Assembly: GCF_016466415.2 (NCBI RefSeq) | Contig: NZ_CP066772.2 | Span: 1,300,014 to 1,364,013, forward strand | Reading direction: 5' to 3' | Length of the DNA stretch: 64,000 nucleotides | Source: Ralstonia pickettii | GTDB lineage: Bacteria; Pseudomonadota; Gammaproteobacteria; Burkholderiales; Burkholderiaceae | Shown: positions 41,934 through 50,239 of the stretch, in pieces | Layout of the letters: each line of letters begins with the position of its first letter | Numbering within the stretch: the stretch's first letter is position 1 | Position numbers and translations under genes: made by a program | The notes under the pieces: model-generated | Told to the model about the DNA's origin: nothing | What the model saw: only the letters and a program-made list of their open reading frames with translations | Database searches by the model: none

Positions 41934-42836
41934 TTAGGCGTTTTGGGATTGGGAGAGAACAGCGTGTTCGATCCAGCCTGCAACAGCGTCAGGCGCATCG
42001 ATATAGGAGGCATGCCCCGCCGATGGCACAAGCGCAAACGGCAGATCGAACATCTTGGCCAGCGCTTCGCAACCTTCCGGCGGTGTAATGCCGTCGACGT
42101 CGCCGCAAGCAATCTGTGCGGGTGTGGATGCGGGGCGTTTGCTCAGATAGGCGCCGATGTCGTCGCCGCTCAACATCGCCACGGCCTGGCGATAGCCACC
42201 GTCGTTGAGGCGCTTCATGTTCCAACGCACCCAGGCGCGTTCTTCGTCGGTGGCATTCGGGCGCAGCAGATGCGCGTGGCGCGACTCCGCCATGCCGTCG
42301 ATGCCAAGCTGGTCGAGCGTTGCAAGACGCTGGGCCTGCACGCTGCGGGATTGATCTTCCTGCCCCGGCTGGCCATAGCCCTGCGCGGGGTTCAGCAACA
42401 TCAGGCATTTCGGCTGCATCGCGGCTGGTGCGGCGGCCACATACGCCGATGCCATCAGCGCGCCCAGTGAATGACCGACGATCACATCGGGCGTCACATC
42501 CAGCGCGGCAAGCCACGCCTGCAATCGCCCAGCGTAGTCGGCAGCGCGCGGTGCAACGTCTGCAAGCGGCGTGGAGCTGCCGTAGCCCGGCGCATCCCAT
42601 GCCAGCACGCGCATGTTGTGCGAAAGAACCTGCGCGCAAGGCAGCCATGACGCAGCGCTGGAGCTGATGCCGTGCAATAGCACCACCAGCGGTCCGCGCT
42701 CGCCCCATTGCCGATAGCCGATGCGATCGCCGTGGTCGTTAATGGCGACGGTGCGTTCGACAAACCCCGCGCCGAGCACGGCAAGCGCGTCGGCCACGCG
42801 GAACGGATGGGAGGACATGACAGCCTGCGCGTTCAT
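41934..42836 (-). CDS. Alpha/beta hydrolase of the catabolic operon
   Basis: 300 residues from the ATG at 42836. The fold is shown by VVLLHGISSSAASW (oxyanion HG, about 51-64), the nucleophile elbow GHSLG (Ser at about 122), Asp in GDVDGITPPE and the final His in PSAGHASYID. It is similar to meta-cleavage product hydrolases, which cut a C-C bond after ring opening, and would fit behind the extradiol-type VOC protein. Ester or lactone hydrolysis is also possible. Four bases separate it from the cupin gene. Confidence 0.88.
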   Translation of the reverse strand: MNAQAVMSSHPFRVADALAVLGAGFVERTVAINDHGDRIGYRQWGERGPLVVLLHGISSSAASWLPCAQVLSHNMRVLAWDAPGYGSSTPLADVAPRAADYAGRLQAWLAALDVTPDVIVGHSLGALMASAYVAAAPAAMQPKCLMLLNPAQGYGQPGQEDQSRSVQAQRLATLDQLGIDGMAESRHAHLLRPNATDEERAWVRWNMKRLNDGGYRQAVAMLSGDDIGAYLSKRPASTPAQIACGDVDGITPPEGCEALAKMFDLPFALVPSAGHASYIDAPDAVAGWIEHAVLSQSQNA

Positions 42837-42840
42837 CGCA

Positions 42841-43377
42841 TCAACGCTTGATCTTGGCGAGCGGATGCTCGGGCGGGTACGTCGGCGTGATCGGCTTCTT
42901 GGCACCGAGCATCACGCACATCAGCGCGTCTTCATCGCCGATGTTGATTTCTTCGCGGTACACGCCGGGCGGCACCGAGACGAGGTCGCGATCGGTCAGG
43001 ATGGTTTCATAGCGCTCGCCGTCTTTCTCCAGCACCAGCTTCAGCTTGCCGCGAATGATGAAGAACACCTCTTCCACATCGGTATGCAGGTGCGACGGGC
43101 CTTCGTGGCCCGCCGGAATGACCATGGTCGAAAACGTGAAGTGCTCCGCCGGCACCGTGTTGGTGTCTGCGGCCACGCCCGTGCCGCCCGTGCCGAGGTA
43201 GCGCATTTGCGCACGGCGGTATTTCGGGTCGAAGTCGGCCTGGAACTTGAGGGCGTCCCAGTCGTAGCGGCGGGTGGAGAAACGCGCCACGCGGCTGTTC
43301 ATCCAGTCTTCAAACGACGCGCCTTCCGGGCGGTCCCACGTGCGTTGCACTTGCTGTTGTTCGGAGAGATCGCTCAT
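42841..43377 (-). CDS. Cupin-domain protein of the catabolic operon
   Basis: 178 residues from the ATG at 43377 (AGAGG upstream). The cupin motif 1 is SHLHTDVEEVFFIIRGKLKL (about 107-126) with His, His and Glu as metal ligands, and motif 2 lies around VSVPPGVYREEINIGDE, where the usual last His is replaced. The N-terminal 60 residues (WDRPEGASFEDWMNSRVARF) are an extra domain. It could be a dioxygenase, isomerase or ligand-binding protein. Confidence 0.82.
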   Translation of the reverse strand: MSDLSEQQQVQRTWDRPEGASFEDWMNSRVARFSTRRYDWDALKFQADFDPKYRRAQMRYLGTGGTGVAADTNTVPAEHFTFSTMVIPAGHEGPSHLHTDVEEVFFIIRGKLKLVLEKDGERYETILTDRDLVSVPPGVYREEINIGDEDALMCVMLGAKKPITPTYPPEHPLAKIKR

Positions 43378-43409
43378 TGAATACCTCTTCTGAATGGTGT
43401 GTGGATGCA

Positions 43410-44183
43410 TTACTGCATGACAAAACCGCCGTTGACGGCCAGCGTCTGGCCCGTCACGAATCGGGAAAGGTCGGACAGCGCGAACAGCACGGCGCCGCAC
43501 ACGTCGTCCGGCAGTTGATCGCGCGAAATGGCGCGCTGGTCGCGGTACAGCGCATGGCGGTGCGCCGGCACGTATTCGGTGGCTTCCACCAGCGTCAGGC
43601 CCGGCGCGATGGCGTTGACGGTGATGCCGTCTGCGCCGCATTCGCGCGCCAGAGACTTCGTCATGCCGATGACAGCGCTCTTGCTGGCCACGTAAGCCAA
43701 CAGGTTCGGCGCGCCCCACAGCGGGGTGTCTGACGACAAATTGACGATGGCGCCGCGGCCCGATGCCTTGAGTGCCGGCAGGCAAGCCGTCGTCATCAAC
43801 CATGTGCCGCGCACGTTGACGTTCATCACGCGGTCCCAGGTCTCGATGTCGATCGACGATGCGTCGCGCCCGCCCGAGTTGGTAATGGCCGCGTTGTTGA
43901 CAAGACCGTCGAGCCCGCCCAATGCCTGCGCCGCTGCCGCAGCGCACGCCTGAATCGAAGCCGGATCGCCAAGATCAAGCGTGAAGCCATGCGCATCGAA
44001 ACCTGCCGCACGCAGCGCCGCCGCCTCTTCCTGCACTCGCTCGCCAAGAATGTCGGCCAGCGCAACCGCGCCACCGGCTTCGGCAATCGACTTGGCAAAG
44101 GCCAGCCCCAGACCGCGCGCGGCGCCCGTCACGAGCACCTTGCGGCCAGCCAGCAGCCCGGCGGTTGAATTGCGCTCAGGCAT
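43410..44183 (-). CDS. SDR-family dehydrogenase of the catabolic operon
   Basis: 257 residues. Canonical SDR features: TGAARGLG (about 19-26), NNAA (about 94-97), catalytic Ser in NLSSDTP, and YVASK (Tyr and Lys, about 162-166). The C-terminal VTGQTLAVNGGFVMQ is typical. Oxidises an alcohol or dihydrodiol, or reduces a ketone, with NAD(P). A ring-hydroxylating dioxygenase next to an SDR recalls cis-dihydrodiol dehydrogenases, but the Rieske protein here is not of the multi-subunit dioxygenase type. Overlaps the Rieske gene by 8 bases. Confidence 0.9.
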   Translation of the reverse strand: MPERNSTAGLLAGRKVLVTGAARGLGLAFAKSIAEAGGAVALADILGERVQEEAAALRAAGFDAHGFTLDLGDPASIQACAAAAAQALGGLDGLVNNAAITNSGGRDASSIDIETWDRVMNVNVRGTWLMTTACLPALKASGRGAIVNLSSDTPLWGAPNLLAYVASKSAVIGMTKSLARECGADGITVNAIAPGLTLVEATEYVPAHRHALYRDQRAISRDQLPDDVCGAVLFALSDLSRFVTGQTLAVNGGFVMQ

Positions 44184-45243
44184 GTTGGGCTTCCGTGGGA
44201 ACGGGCTTGATCATGGCAACCGGCGCATCGGCCAACTCAGCGGCGGCGCGGCGTGCAAGCACACGGCGGATACGCGTGATGCCGATGTCGTGCTGATACA
44301 GCGTTTCGTGATCGCGCGCCTCGGGGGCCATCGATTCGAGCACCACGCGGTCCTGTTCCAGCACATCCCAGTGCAGCCCTTCCAGGCGATTGCGATACAG
44401 GAAGCGCCACACATCGCGCTGCCAACCCTGCACGTGGCGCGTGCGCCAGAAGTAGACGATGCAGTGCTCCTCATCCACTGGCGTCACGATGCCGATGATC
44501 GTGAACGGACCGCCGGGGCCGACCTTCGGTTGATACGGAATCGACAGGCGCAGCCACATCGTGCCGGTCTCGCCAAACTCCGTCCAATCGAAGTTCACGC
44601 CGCGCTGGCCGGTCTTCTGGAACATGATCCCGTGGTCGGTTTCAACCACTTCCATCACGGCCTTCTTCTCGCCGCTCGCCATCGAGTGCGACACGGCGTG
44701 CAGGTAGGCGCCGTGCATCGGGTCCATGACGTTGTCGATGGCGTAGCGGTAGTTGACGTTCCAATGCGCAAAGCAGAGGAAGTGACTGTGCTCGTCGCTG
44801 GTCAGCTCTTCGGGCAAGCGCAGCGTGCCGACCGCGTCGTCGAACTCGGACGGAGCCTTGTCGCCAAACCACAGGAAGATGGCACCGGCACGCTCCTGCA
44901 CCGGGTAGCTGCGCACGCAGGTCTTGCCTTCCATGGGGCACGCGTCGACAGCCGGTACGCTGGTTACCGTACCCTGGCCGTTCACTTCAACGCCGTGGTA
45001 CCAGCAAGCCACATGGTCGCCCAGGTTCCAACCCATCGACAGGCGCGCACCGCGATGCGGGCAGCGGTCTTCCAGCGCATGCACCTGGCCGGCGGTGTCA
45101 CGCCACAACACGATGTTCTGGCTCAAACGCGTGATGCCCACCGGGGCGTTTTTCACATTCCACGACGCCGCCACCGGATACCAGTAGTTGCGCAGACCGG
45201 TGTTGATGCGCGCTTCCTTCTGCGCTTCCTTGTTGCCTTCCAT
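44176..45243 (-). CDS. Rieske non-heme iron oxygenase, single-subunit type
   Basis: 355 residues from the ATG at 45243. Rieske [2Fe-2S] ligands are Cys61, His63, Cys80 and His83 (CPH and CWYH). The mononuclear iron site is in AIDNVMDPMHGAYLH: His177 and His182, with the bridging Asp at 170 or 174. Length and layout match VanA/phenoxybenzoate-dioxygenase-type oxygenases that work with a VanB-like reductase, such as the one at the operon end. It would O-demethylate or hydroxylate the substrate. The frame up to 45390 has no better start. Confidence 0.93.
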   Translation of the reverse strand: MEGNKEAQKEARINTGLRNYWYPVAASWNVKNAPVGITRLSQNIVLWRDTAGQVHALEDRCPHRGARLSMGWNLGDHVACWYHGVEVNGQGTVTSVPAVDACPMEGKTCVRSYPVQERAGAIFLWFGDKAPSEFDDAVGTLRLPEELTSDEHSHFLCFAHWNVNYRYAIDNVMDPMHGAYLHAVSHSMASGEKKAVMEVVETDHGIMFQKTGQRGVNFDWTEFGETGTMWLRLSIPYQPKVGPGGPFTIIGIVTPVDEEHCIVYFWRTRHVQGWQRDVWRFLYRNRLEGLHWDVLEQDRVVLESMAPEARDHETLYQHDIGITRIRRVLARRAAAELADAPVAMIKPVPTEAQHA

Positions 45244-45322
45244 TGCTTGCCTCTTCTGATGGTTTGAGCCGTGCGCCTCTGCGGGCAAAGCGGCGTCGAA
45301 TCGTGTTGGAACCGGCCTCGGC

Positions 45323-45628
45323 TCAGGCACCCAGGCGGCGCATCTCGGCCAGGAAGCTGTCTTCCGTCCAGGTCTCCCCACCGGCCGCATTGCGCGGGCC
45401 GCGCTCGTTCAGCACGGCCACGATGTCGGCCGGCGTTTGTGCACCACCGAGGAATGCCGCTTGCAGCGAATCGGCCAGTTGGTTCTCATAGGCCGTCGGC
45501 TCGGCGGCGCGTGTTTGCCACACCAGATTGGCGACGTGACCCGGGCGTTCGACACGGCCCTTGCCAGCGACGTTGTTCGGAGAAATGGGCTCCCACGGAG
45601 CGAGGTCGGGGTTGTATTGCGGTTGCAT
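45323..45628 (-). CDS. Small protein leading the Rieske operon
   Basis: 101 residues from the ATG at 45628, which has GGAG nine bases upstream; GTG/ATG codons at 45646 and 45643 lack one. It begins MQPQYNPDLAPWEPISPNNV. The middle (about 45-75) is helical and reads YENQLADSLQAAFLGGAQTP, then ADIVAVLNERG, which suggests a small helix-turn-helix-like bundle; the end reads DSFLAEMRRLGA. Similar small proteins annotated as recombinase-like HTH occur near Rieske genes, from memory. Not a ferredoxin: it has no cysteines. Role unknown; possibly a partner or regulator of the oxygenase. Confidence 0.75.
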   Translation of the reverse strand: MQPQYNPDLAPWEPISPNNVAGKGRVERPGHVANLVWQTRAAEPTAYENQLADSLQAAFLGGAQTPADIVAVLNERGPRNAAGGETWTEDSFLAEMRRLGA

Positions 45629-45655
45629 TTCTGTCGACTCCATCACGTTTCGCTT

Positions 45656-45671
45656 GTTTTACCTATGAAAC
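45656..45671 (-). promoter_or_regulatory. Candidate operator of the catabolic operon
   Basis: The minus strand reads GTTTCATAGGTAAAAC, about 28 bases before the first start codon. It lies within a wider inverted repeat ACGTTTC-N15-GAAACGT (45645-45673). A related 16-mer precedes the porin gene (34140-34155). Probable target of the operon's IclR protein. Confidence 0.45.
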
Positions 45672-45899
45672 GTCTGTTAATATCTGGAACACAGGTGCAA
45701 CTATAGACCGCGTCTTCGAAATCGCAGATGCGGGATTACCCTATGGCTTGCGGGAAATTGCGTCCACCGTGGGCGACCCATCCGCCAAATCGCGCAATGG
45801 ACAAAGGTCTTGGCACCGCGCTAGCGGTACGGAGCCGAAGGCGGTAGCGATTGGAAGCACTTCGACGTGCCGAAACTCGATTGTTGAGGCCGGAACGGC

Positions 45900-46367
45900 T
45901 CAGAACAATTTGCGATACACCACGAAGCCCGACTTGTCCGCCAGCGTGTCGTACAGCCGCATGGCGGTCGCGTTGGTTTCGTGTGTCTGCCAATAGACGC
46001 GCGGCAAGCCGTCGGCCTGCGCGCGACGGTAGACCGCTTCGATCAAGGCCCGCCCCACGCCCTGCCCGCGCGCGGCCTGCGCAGTGAACAGATCCTGCAA
46101 ATAGCAGCTCATGCCGATTTGCGTGGTGCTGCGGTGGTAGAGGAAATGCACGATGCCGAGCAGCTCGCCCCCACGCTCGGCCACCAGCGCGTGCACCGGC
46201 TCCGTTTCGTCGAAGAAGCGCTGCCATGTCGTCTGCGTGACGATGTCGGGCAAGCCCGTCTCGCCCGCACGGCCGTAAAAGGCGTTGTAGCCATCCCAGA
46301 GCGGTTTCCACGCAGCGAAGTCGTCTTGGTGAACAGAGCGGATGTGGAGGTCGGCAGGTGCGGACAT
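45900..46367 (-). CDS. GNAT-family N-acetyltransferase
   Basis: 155 residues from the ATG at 46367 (an in-frame TTG at 46388 is the alternative). The acetyl-CoA-binding motif QAARGQGVGRALIEAV is at about 97-112, preceded by the QDLFT strand and followed by VYWQTHETNATAMRLYDTL, a standard GNAT ending. Substrate unknown. It is convergent in layout with nothing; its 3' end faces the catabolic operon promoter region. Confidence 0.88.
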   Translation of the reverse strand: MSAPADLHIRSVHQDDFAAWKPLWDGYNAFYGRAGETGLPDIVTQTTWQRFFDETEPVHALVAERGGELLGIVHFLYHRSTTQIGMSCYLQDLFTAQAARGQGVGRALIEAVYRRAQADGLPRVYWQTHETNATAMRLYDTLADKSGFVVYRKLF

Positions 46368-46847
46368 GGTGGGCTGGACGGGTGGCAACGCTCCGGCATT
46401 CTGCCAGCCGGCCGCCCCGCATGCAGCCGGCTTTCCTACCGATGGCTTAGCCCCTTAGCGTTGAGAATTGGACCTGCCCAACAGCACGGCGCGTTGATGT
46501 TGACTACGCCTACTCGTGCTGCTTCGCCCCGGCAGCGGCTATGTGCCGCGCACGACATCGGCAACGCCCGTGCCATGCCCGAACCTAGGGATTGTCCGTA
46601 GAAGGCCGGCCGACGGAAGAAAGTTTGCTGAAAGCATCGGCGCTCTACAGTGCGCTCCATGGCCCGGTCATGACCCGATATCGGGCCGTGCGATCTCCAC
46701 GCACATCAGCGTCACTGCGATAAGGGTCGGGTGTTGTACCAGCCATATCGGCGGACCCAACGGGATGTCGGTCCGGCGTCCGCTTCAATCGGTCTTTCCT
46801 GCTGTCAACCTTGCGGCCCGCCGTCCTCCCGGTGGGCTGTTTTCTTT
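46368..46847. other. Intergenic region between the GNAT and DUF2798 genes
   Basis: 480 bases without a supported gene. A perfect palindrome CCCGATATCGGG (46675-46686) is nested with GGCCCG (46662-46667) and CGGGCC (46683-46688), which can form a stem. A 33-codon minus-strand frame near 46670-46740 lacks a ribosome binding site. Possibly the site of a lost gene. Confidence 0.45.
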
Positions 46848-47099
46848 TCAGGGCTGCATCGGACTGGGCACCACGAGGCGCTGTGTCAGCCGCTGCACCA
46901 GCGGCGCCGCAATCAGCACGATGGTGAAGGCGGCCGGCCACGCCAGTACGAAGGCATGCGCCCAGCGGGCGAGAAAGTCGGAGCTGATACCGGCGTTGAT
47001 CCAGCCGATCCAGCCCGTCATCAACAACGACATCAGGCCCGACATCATCCAGGCAAAGATGATGCGAAGACGTGTGGCGGTGGAAACTGGCATCGACAT
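46848..47099 (-). CDS. DUF2798 two-helix membrane protein
   Basis: 83 residues with two hydrophobic segments (about 13-35 and 47-68) separated by a short loop containing WINAGISSDFLARWAHAF, the DUF2798 pattern. Small inner-membrane protein of unknown function. It is divergent from the LysR gene, with about 105 bases between, so the LysR protein may control it. Confidence 0.8.
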   Translation of the reverse strand: MSMPVSTATRLRIIFAWMMSGLMSLLMTGWIGWINAGISSDFLARWAHAFVLAWPAAFTIVLIAAPLVQRLTQRLVVPSPMQP

Positions 47100-47205
47100 G
47101 GCGGTTCTCCTTGCAAGCCATCAAATGTGATTGACGGTATGCTAGACAACCGCTTTTATAGAAACTATAGACGTTTATTGAAACTTAAATTCCGAAAATG
47201 GAATC

Positions 47206-48126
47206 ATGCTCGACGATCTGGCCCTCTTTGTATCCATCGTGGACCACGGCAGCCTCCAGGCCGCAGCGCGTCACGCCAACCTGCCGCCCGCCACGCTGAC
47301 ACGGCGCCTGCAGAAGCTCGAGACAGCGCTGGGTTGCCAGCTTCTGCTGCGCAGCGCCCGCAGCCTGAAACCGACGCCGGAGGGCCAGCTGTATTACGAG
47401 CAATGCCGCCCGCTGTTGACCGCGCTTGCGCAAACAACGGCCACGCTCGACGACGATCTCAACCAGGTGAAGGGCACCCTGCGTGTTCTTGCACCGTTGA
47501 ACCTGTCGCGCGGGCTCCTCGCACCCGCGTATGCGAGTTTCATGGCGGCGTGGCCGGAGATCCGCCTGGAGCTATCGCTCAGCAACCGCAATGAAGACGT
47601 GTGGCGGCATGGCGCCGATCTTGCCATCCGCGTCGGCCAGCAGGACGACCCGAAGCTGCGGCAGCGGCGGCTCGGTGTCATCGGGATGGTGCTGGTGGCG
47701 TCGCCCGCGTACGTGGCCGAGCATGGCGCGCCGACCCATCCACATGAATTACAAGCGCATCGGCTGTTGGTGTCGTCGCCGCTCTCGACATGGCGCTTCA
47801 CCTCACCCGATGGCGAGGAGACCATCGAACTGCAGCCTCATGGACGCTGCGACCTGAACGACATCGAACTGGGCGTGACGTTGGCGGAAACGGGCCTCGG
47901 CCTGCTGTACTGCCCTCGCACACTCTGCCATCAAGCGCTGGAGGCCGGCCGGCTGGTGCGCCTGCTGCCCGATTGGCGTACGCCGCAGCGACCCATCTAC
48001 GCGGTGTGGCCGCAACAACAGTTGCCGCGCAAGGTGCGTACGTTGCTGGAGTATCTGGCAGCTTTCACCGCAGCCACGCCGTTGTTGCAGGCCGACCCTC
48101 CAGCGGGTGCGTCAGGCGCTGCTTGA
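47206..48126 (+). CDS. LysR-family transcriptional regulator
   Basis: 306 residues. HTH: SLQAAARHANLPPATLTRRLQ (about 16-36), then the CrgA/DmlR-type effector domain with LRVLAPLNLSRGLLAPAY, DLAIRVGQ and a late GLGLLYCPRTL. Divergent from the DUF2798 gene and followed by an alpha/beta hydrolase gene after 88 bases. The target is probably one of these neighbours. Confidence 0.88.
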   Translation: MLDDLALFVSIVDHGSLQAAARHANLPPATLTRRLQKLETALGCQLLLRSARSLKPTPEGQLYYEQCRPLLTALAQTTATLDDDLNQVKGTLRVLAPLNLSRGLLAPAYASFMAAWPEIRLELSLSNRNEDVWRHGADLAIRVGQQDDPKLRQRRLGVIGMVLVASPAYVAEHGAPTHPHELQAHRLLVSSPLSTWRFTSPDGEETIELQPHGRCDLNDIELGVTLAETGLGLLYCPRTLCHQALEAGRLVRLLPDWRTPQRPIYAVWPQQQLPRKVRTLLEYLAAFTAATPLLQADPPAGASGAA

Positions 48127-48214
48127 AACGGGTAAAAACACGCGTTGTCGTATCGCCCCGTTACTTCGTAGGCTGCAGAGATTGCACCGCATCCCTTTTC
48201 CAGGAGGCCTCTCG

Positions 48215-49165
48215 ATGCACAGCAGCCACGTGGTGCGCTCCGGCGACATTCGCCTGCATGCCCGCATGACACAGCCCGCCGACCATTCCGCTCGGGAGCG
48301 CCCTGCCATCGTTCTCGTGCATGGCTATCCGGACGACAGCTCCGTCTGGGACGGCGTGCGCGACACGCTGGCGCACGAGCGCCGTGTGCTCACCTTCGAC
48401 GTGCGGGGTGCCGGCCTGTCAGACGCCCCCGCAGATACCACCGGTTACCGCATCCCCCAGTTTGTCGACGACCTTGCCGCCGTGGCCGACGCGTTGCTGC
48501 CCGGCGAGCGCTTTCATCTGGTCGGGCACGACTGGGGCTCCATCCACAGCTGGGAATCGGTGACGACCGATCGGCTGCGAGGGCGCATCGCGTCGTACAC
48601 GTCGATCTCAGGCCCGTGCCTGGACCACGTCGGCCACTGGATGCGCGCGCAGCTCGATGCCGGCACATTTGCAGCCAGGCGTGCGGTGTGGAAGCAGCGG
48701 CTGCAATCCTGGTATGTGGGGTATTTCCACTTGCCGCTGGTGCCCGAATGGTCGTGGCGGCTGTGGGTCGCGCGCGCCTGGCCGTGGTGGCTGCACAAAA
48801 CGGAAGGCATCCGCATCGACGCCCAGCGACCGACGCTTGTGCGCGATGCCTGCAACGGCGTGCGCATGTACCGCGCGAATTTTCGCGACCGCCTGGCCCG
48901 CCCGCAGGCGCGTGCGCCGCATGCGCCCGTGCAGCTCATCGTGCCAACGCGCGATCGCTACGTCAGCCCCGCCGTGACGCGCGCTGTGGAGGCCTGGGTG
49001 TCGCATTACTGGCGCCACGAGGTCGACGCCGGCCACTGGCTGCCCCTGCGTCGCCCCGAGTGGGTGGCCGACTACATCCGCCGCTTTGCCGACTATGTCG
49101 AATCAGGCCAGGAACCCGCTGAACTGCAGCGGGCCCGCGTGGCCGGCACGCTGGCCCCCGCCTAA
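48215..49165 (+). CDS. Alpha/beta hydrolase (haloalkane dehalogenase / epoxide hydrolase-like)
   Basis: 316 residues from the ATG at 48215, preceded by CAGGAGG. Oxyanion motif VHGYPDDSSVW (about 34-44), nucleophile elbow GHDWGS with Asp (about 107) in place of Ser, and catalytic His in DAGHWLPLRRPEWV (about 275). An Asp nucleophile marks epoxide hydrolases and haloalkane dehalogenases. In other bacteria this domain occurs fused to an SDR domain; here it is free-standing. Substrate unknown. Confidence 0.85.
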   Translation: MHSSHVVRSGDIRLHARMTQPADHSARERPAIVLVHGYPDDSSVWDGVRDTLAHERRVLTFDVRGAGLSDAPADTTGYRIPQFVDDLAAVADALLPGERFHLVGHDWGSIHSWESVTTDRLRGRIASYTSISGPCLDHVGHWMRAQLDAGTFAARRAVWKQRLQSWYVGYFHLPLVPEWSWRLWVARAWPWWLHKTEGIRIDAQRPTLVRDACNGVRMYRANFRDRLARPQARAPHAPVQLIVPTRDRYVSPAVTRAVEAWVSHYWRHEVDAGHWLPLRRPEWVADYIRRFADYVESGQEPAELQRARVAGTLAPA

Positions 49166-49345
49166 TGCGCCTAACGCCACTAGAGGATTGCGCCCAACGC
49201 AAACGTTGACGCGCGTGTAACACACTGTAATCATCGTCCGCCACAACGCTGACGGCGCGCCATGACCTGACGCCCGGACGGCTCGAGCCGCCGCTTTGCG
49301 CAAACCGTGTAGTCGGCCATCGATACAAGAAACAGGGACAAGACG

Positions 49346-49570
49346 ATGAAAAGCAAGGTCGTGGTGTACGGCCCGCTCTACGGGAAGTGGTACGCAATCC
49401 TGGTCAACGACGGTGTGGCCGCCGAATCGAACCAGTTTGGCTCGTACGAAGCCGCCATGGGCTTCGCCTCACGCCGTTATCCGGAGCTTGAGCAGGAGCG
49501 GCAGCCCTACGCGCGGGGCCGCGAGGAAAGCGAGAACGGAAGCGACAGCCGCGAAGCTGCGCCCATCTGA
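49346..49570 (+). CDS. Small conserved-looking hypothetical protein
   Basis: 74 residues starting MKSKVVVYGPLYGKWYAILV, with an ordered N-terminal half of about 50 residues (likely a small beta-alpha unit) and a charged, disordered C-terminus. The codon use matches the genome. The ribosome binding site is moderate (GGGACAAG). I do not recognise the family. Confidence 0.6.
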   Translation: MKSKVVVYGPLYGKWYAILVNDGVAAESNQFGSYEAAMGFASRRYPELEQERQPYARGREESENGSDSREAAPI

Positions 49571-49618
49571 ACGGGAACGCCCGGGGCGGCATTGACGCCG
49601 CCCATGCCGACCCCAGCG

Positions 49619-50173
49619 TTAATGGCCGGCGCCGCAAAAGCGCCCGGCGATCCACTCGAACACGCTGCCTTCGCGCAGCGAGCGGCTTTGCGCCTCGTCG
49701 CCGTAATGGATCTGGTAAAGCGGCTTGCCGGTAGCGTTGCGCGCGCGATAGAGCGTTTGCGCAATCACTGTGTAGCTATGTCGCGCGCAGTCGAGCACAA
49801 CCTGTTTGACCGACGAACGGATCGGCTGCCCATCTGCTGTCTTGATCGTGAAGTCGGGCAGCACGTTGCGCAGCAGCCGGAAGTGCACGGTGTGCGAATT
49901 GGCATCGGCCGCGGCACCGGGCTGCGGCTTGACCGATTGCCGATCGATATACGAAACAATGCCGTTGATGCTCTCGAAGCGGCGCCACCGGGAATCGGCG
50001 GAGGATGATTCGAGGGCGGGTGCCGCATCGGCCGAAACGGCTTGCGCGGCCCCCGTCGGCGCAGCGGCCGACGCAGAAATGGTTTGTGCGGATACGGGCA
50101 TCGCTGCCCACTGCGCAGCAACCAGAGCGGTCGCCGCGATGGCGCTTTGCCAGCGCCAGCCTCCTGTCTTCAT
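49619..50173 (-). CDS. Secreted surface-adhesin protein E-like protein
   Basis: 184 residues from the ATG at 50173 with a signal peptide (hydrophobic 8-28, cleavage near VSAQ). After an Ala/Ser-rich linker the domain starts WRRFESINGIVSYIDRQSVK and contains SSVKQVVLDCARHSYTVIAQ, the Trp...tyr-iDr-s... and ...C-...-y pattern of the surface-adhesin E family. Probably periplasmic. Function in this organism unknown. Confidence 0.7.
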   Translation of the reverse strand: MKTGGWRWQSAIAATALVAAQWAAMPVSAQTISASAAAPTGAAQAVSADAAPALESSSADSRWRRFESINGIVSYIDRQSVKPQPGAAADANSHTVHFRLLRNVLPDFTIKTADGQPIRSSVKQVVLDCARHSYTVIAQTLYRARNATGKPLYQIHYGDEAQSRSLREGSVFEWIAGRFCGAGH

Positions 50174-50239
50174 GGGGTGTCTCGCCTTGCTGCAAAAAAC
50201 AGAGCGGGCGATTCTACCGCGCTGGCGCAACCGCTTACG

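Noticed and set aside
46645..47124. 159-codon minus-strand frame overlapping the DUF2798 gene
   Set aside because: The 83-residue frame at 46848-47099 has a clear two-helix domain; the longer frame has shadow composition.
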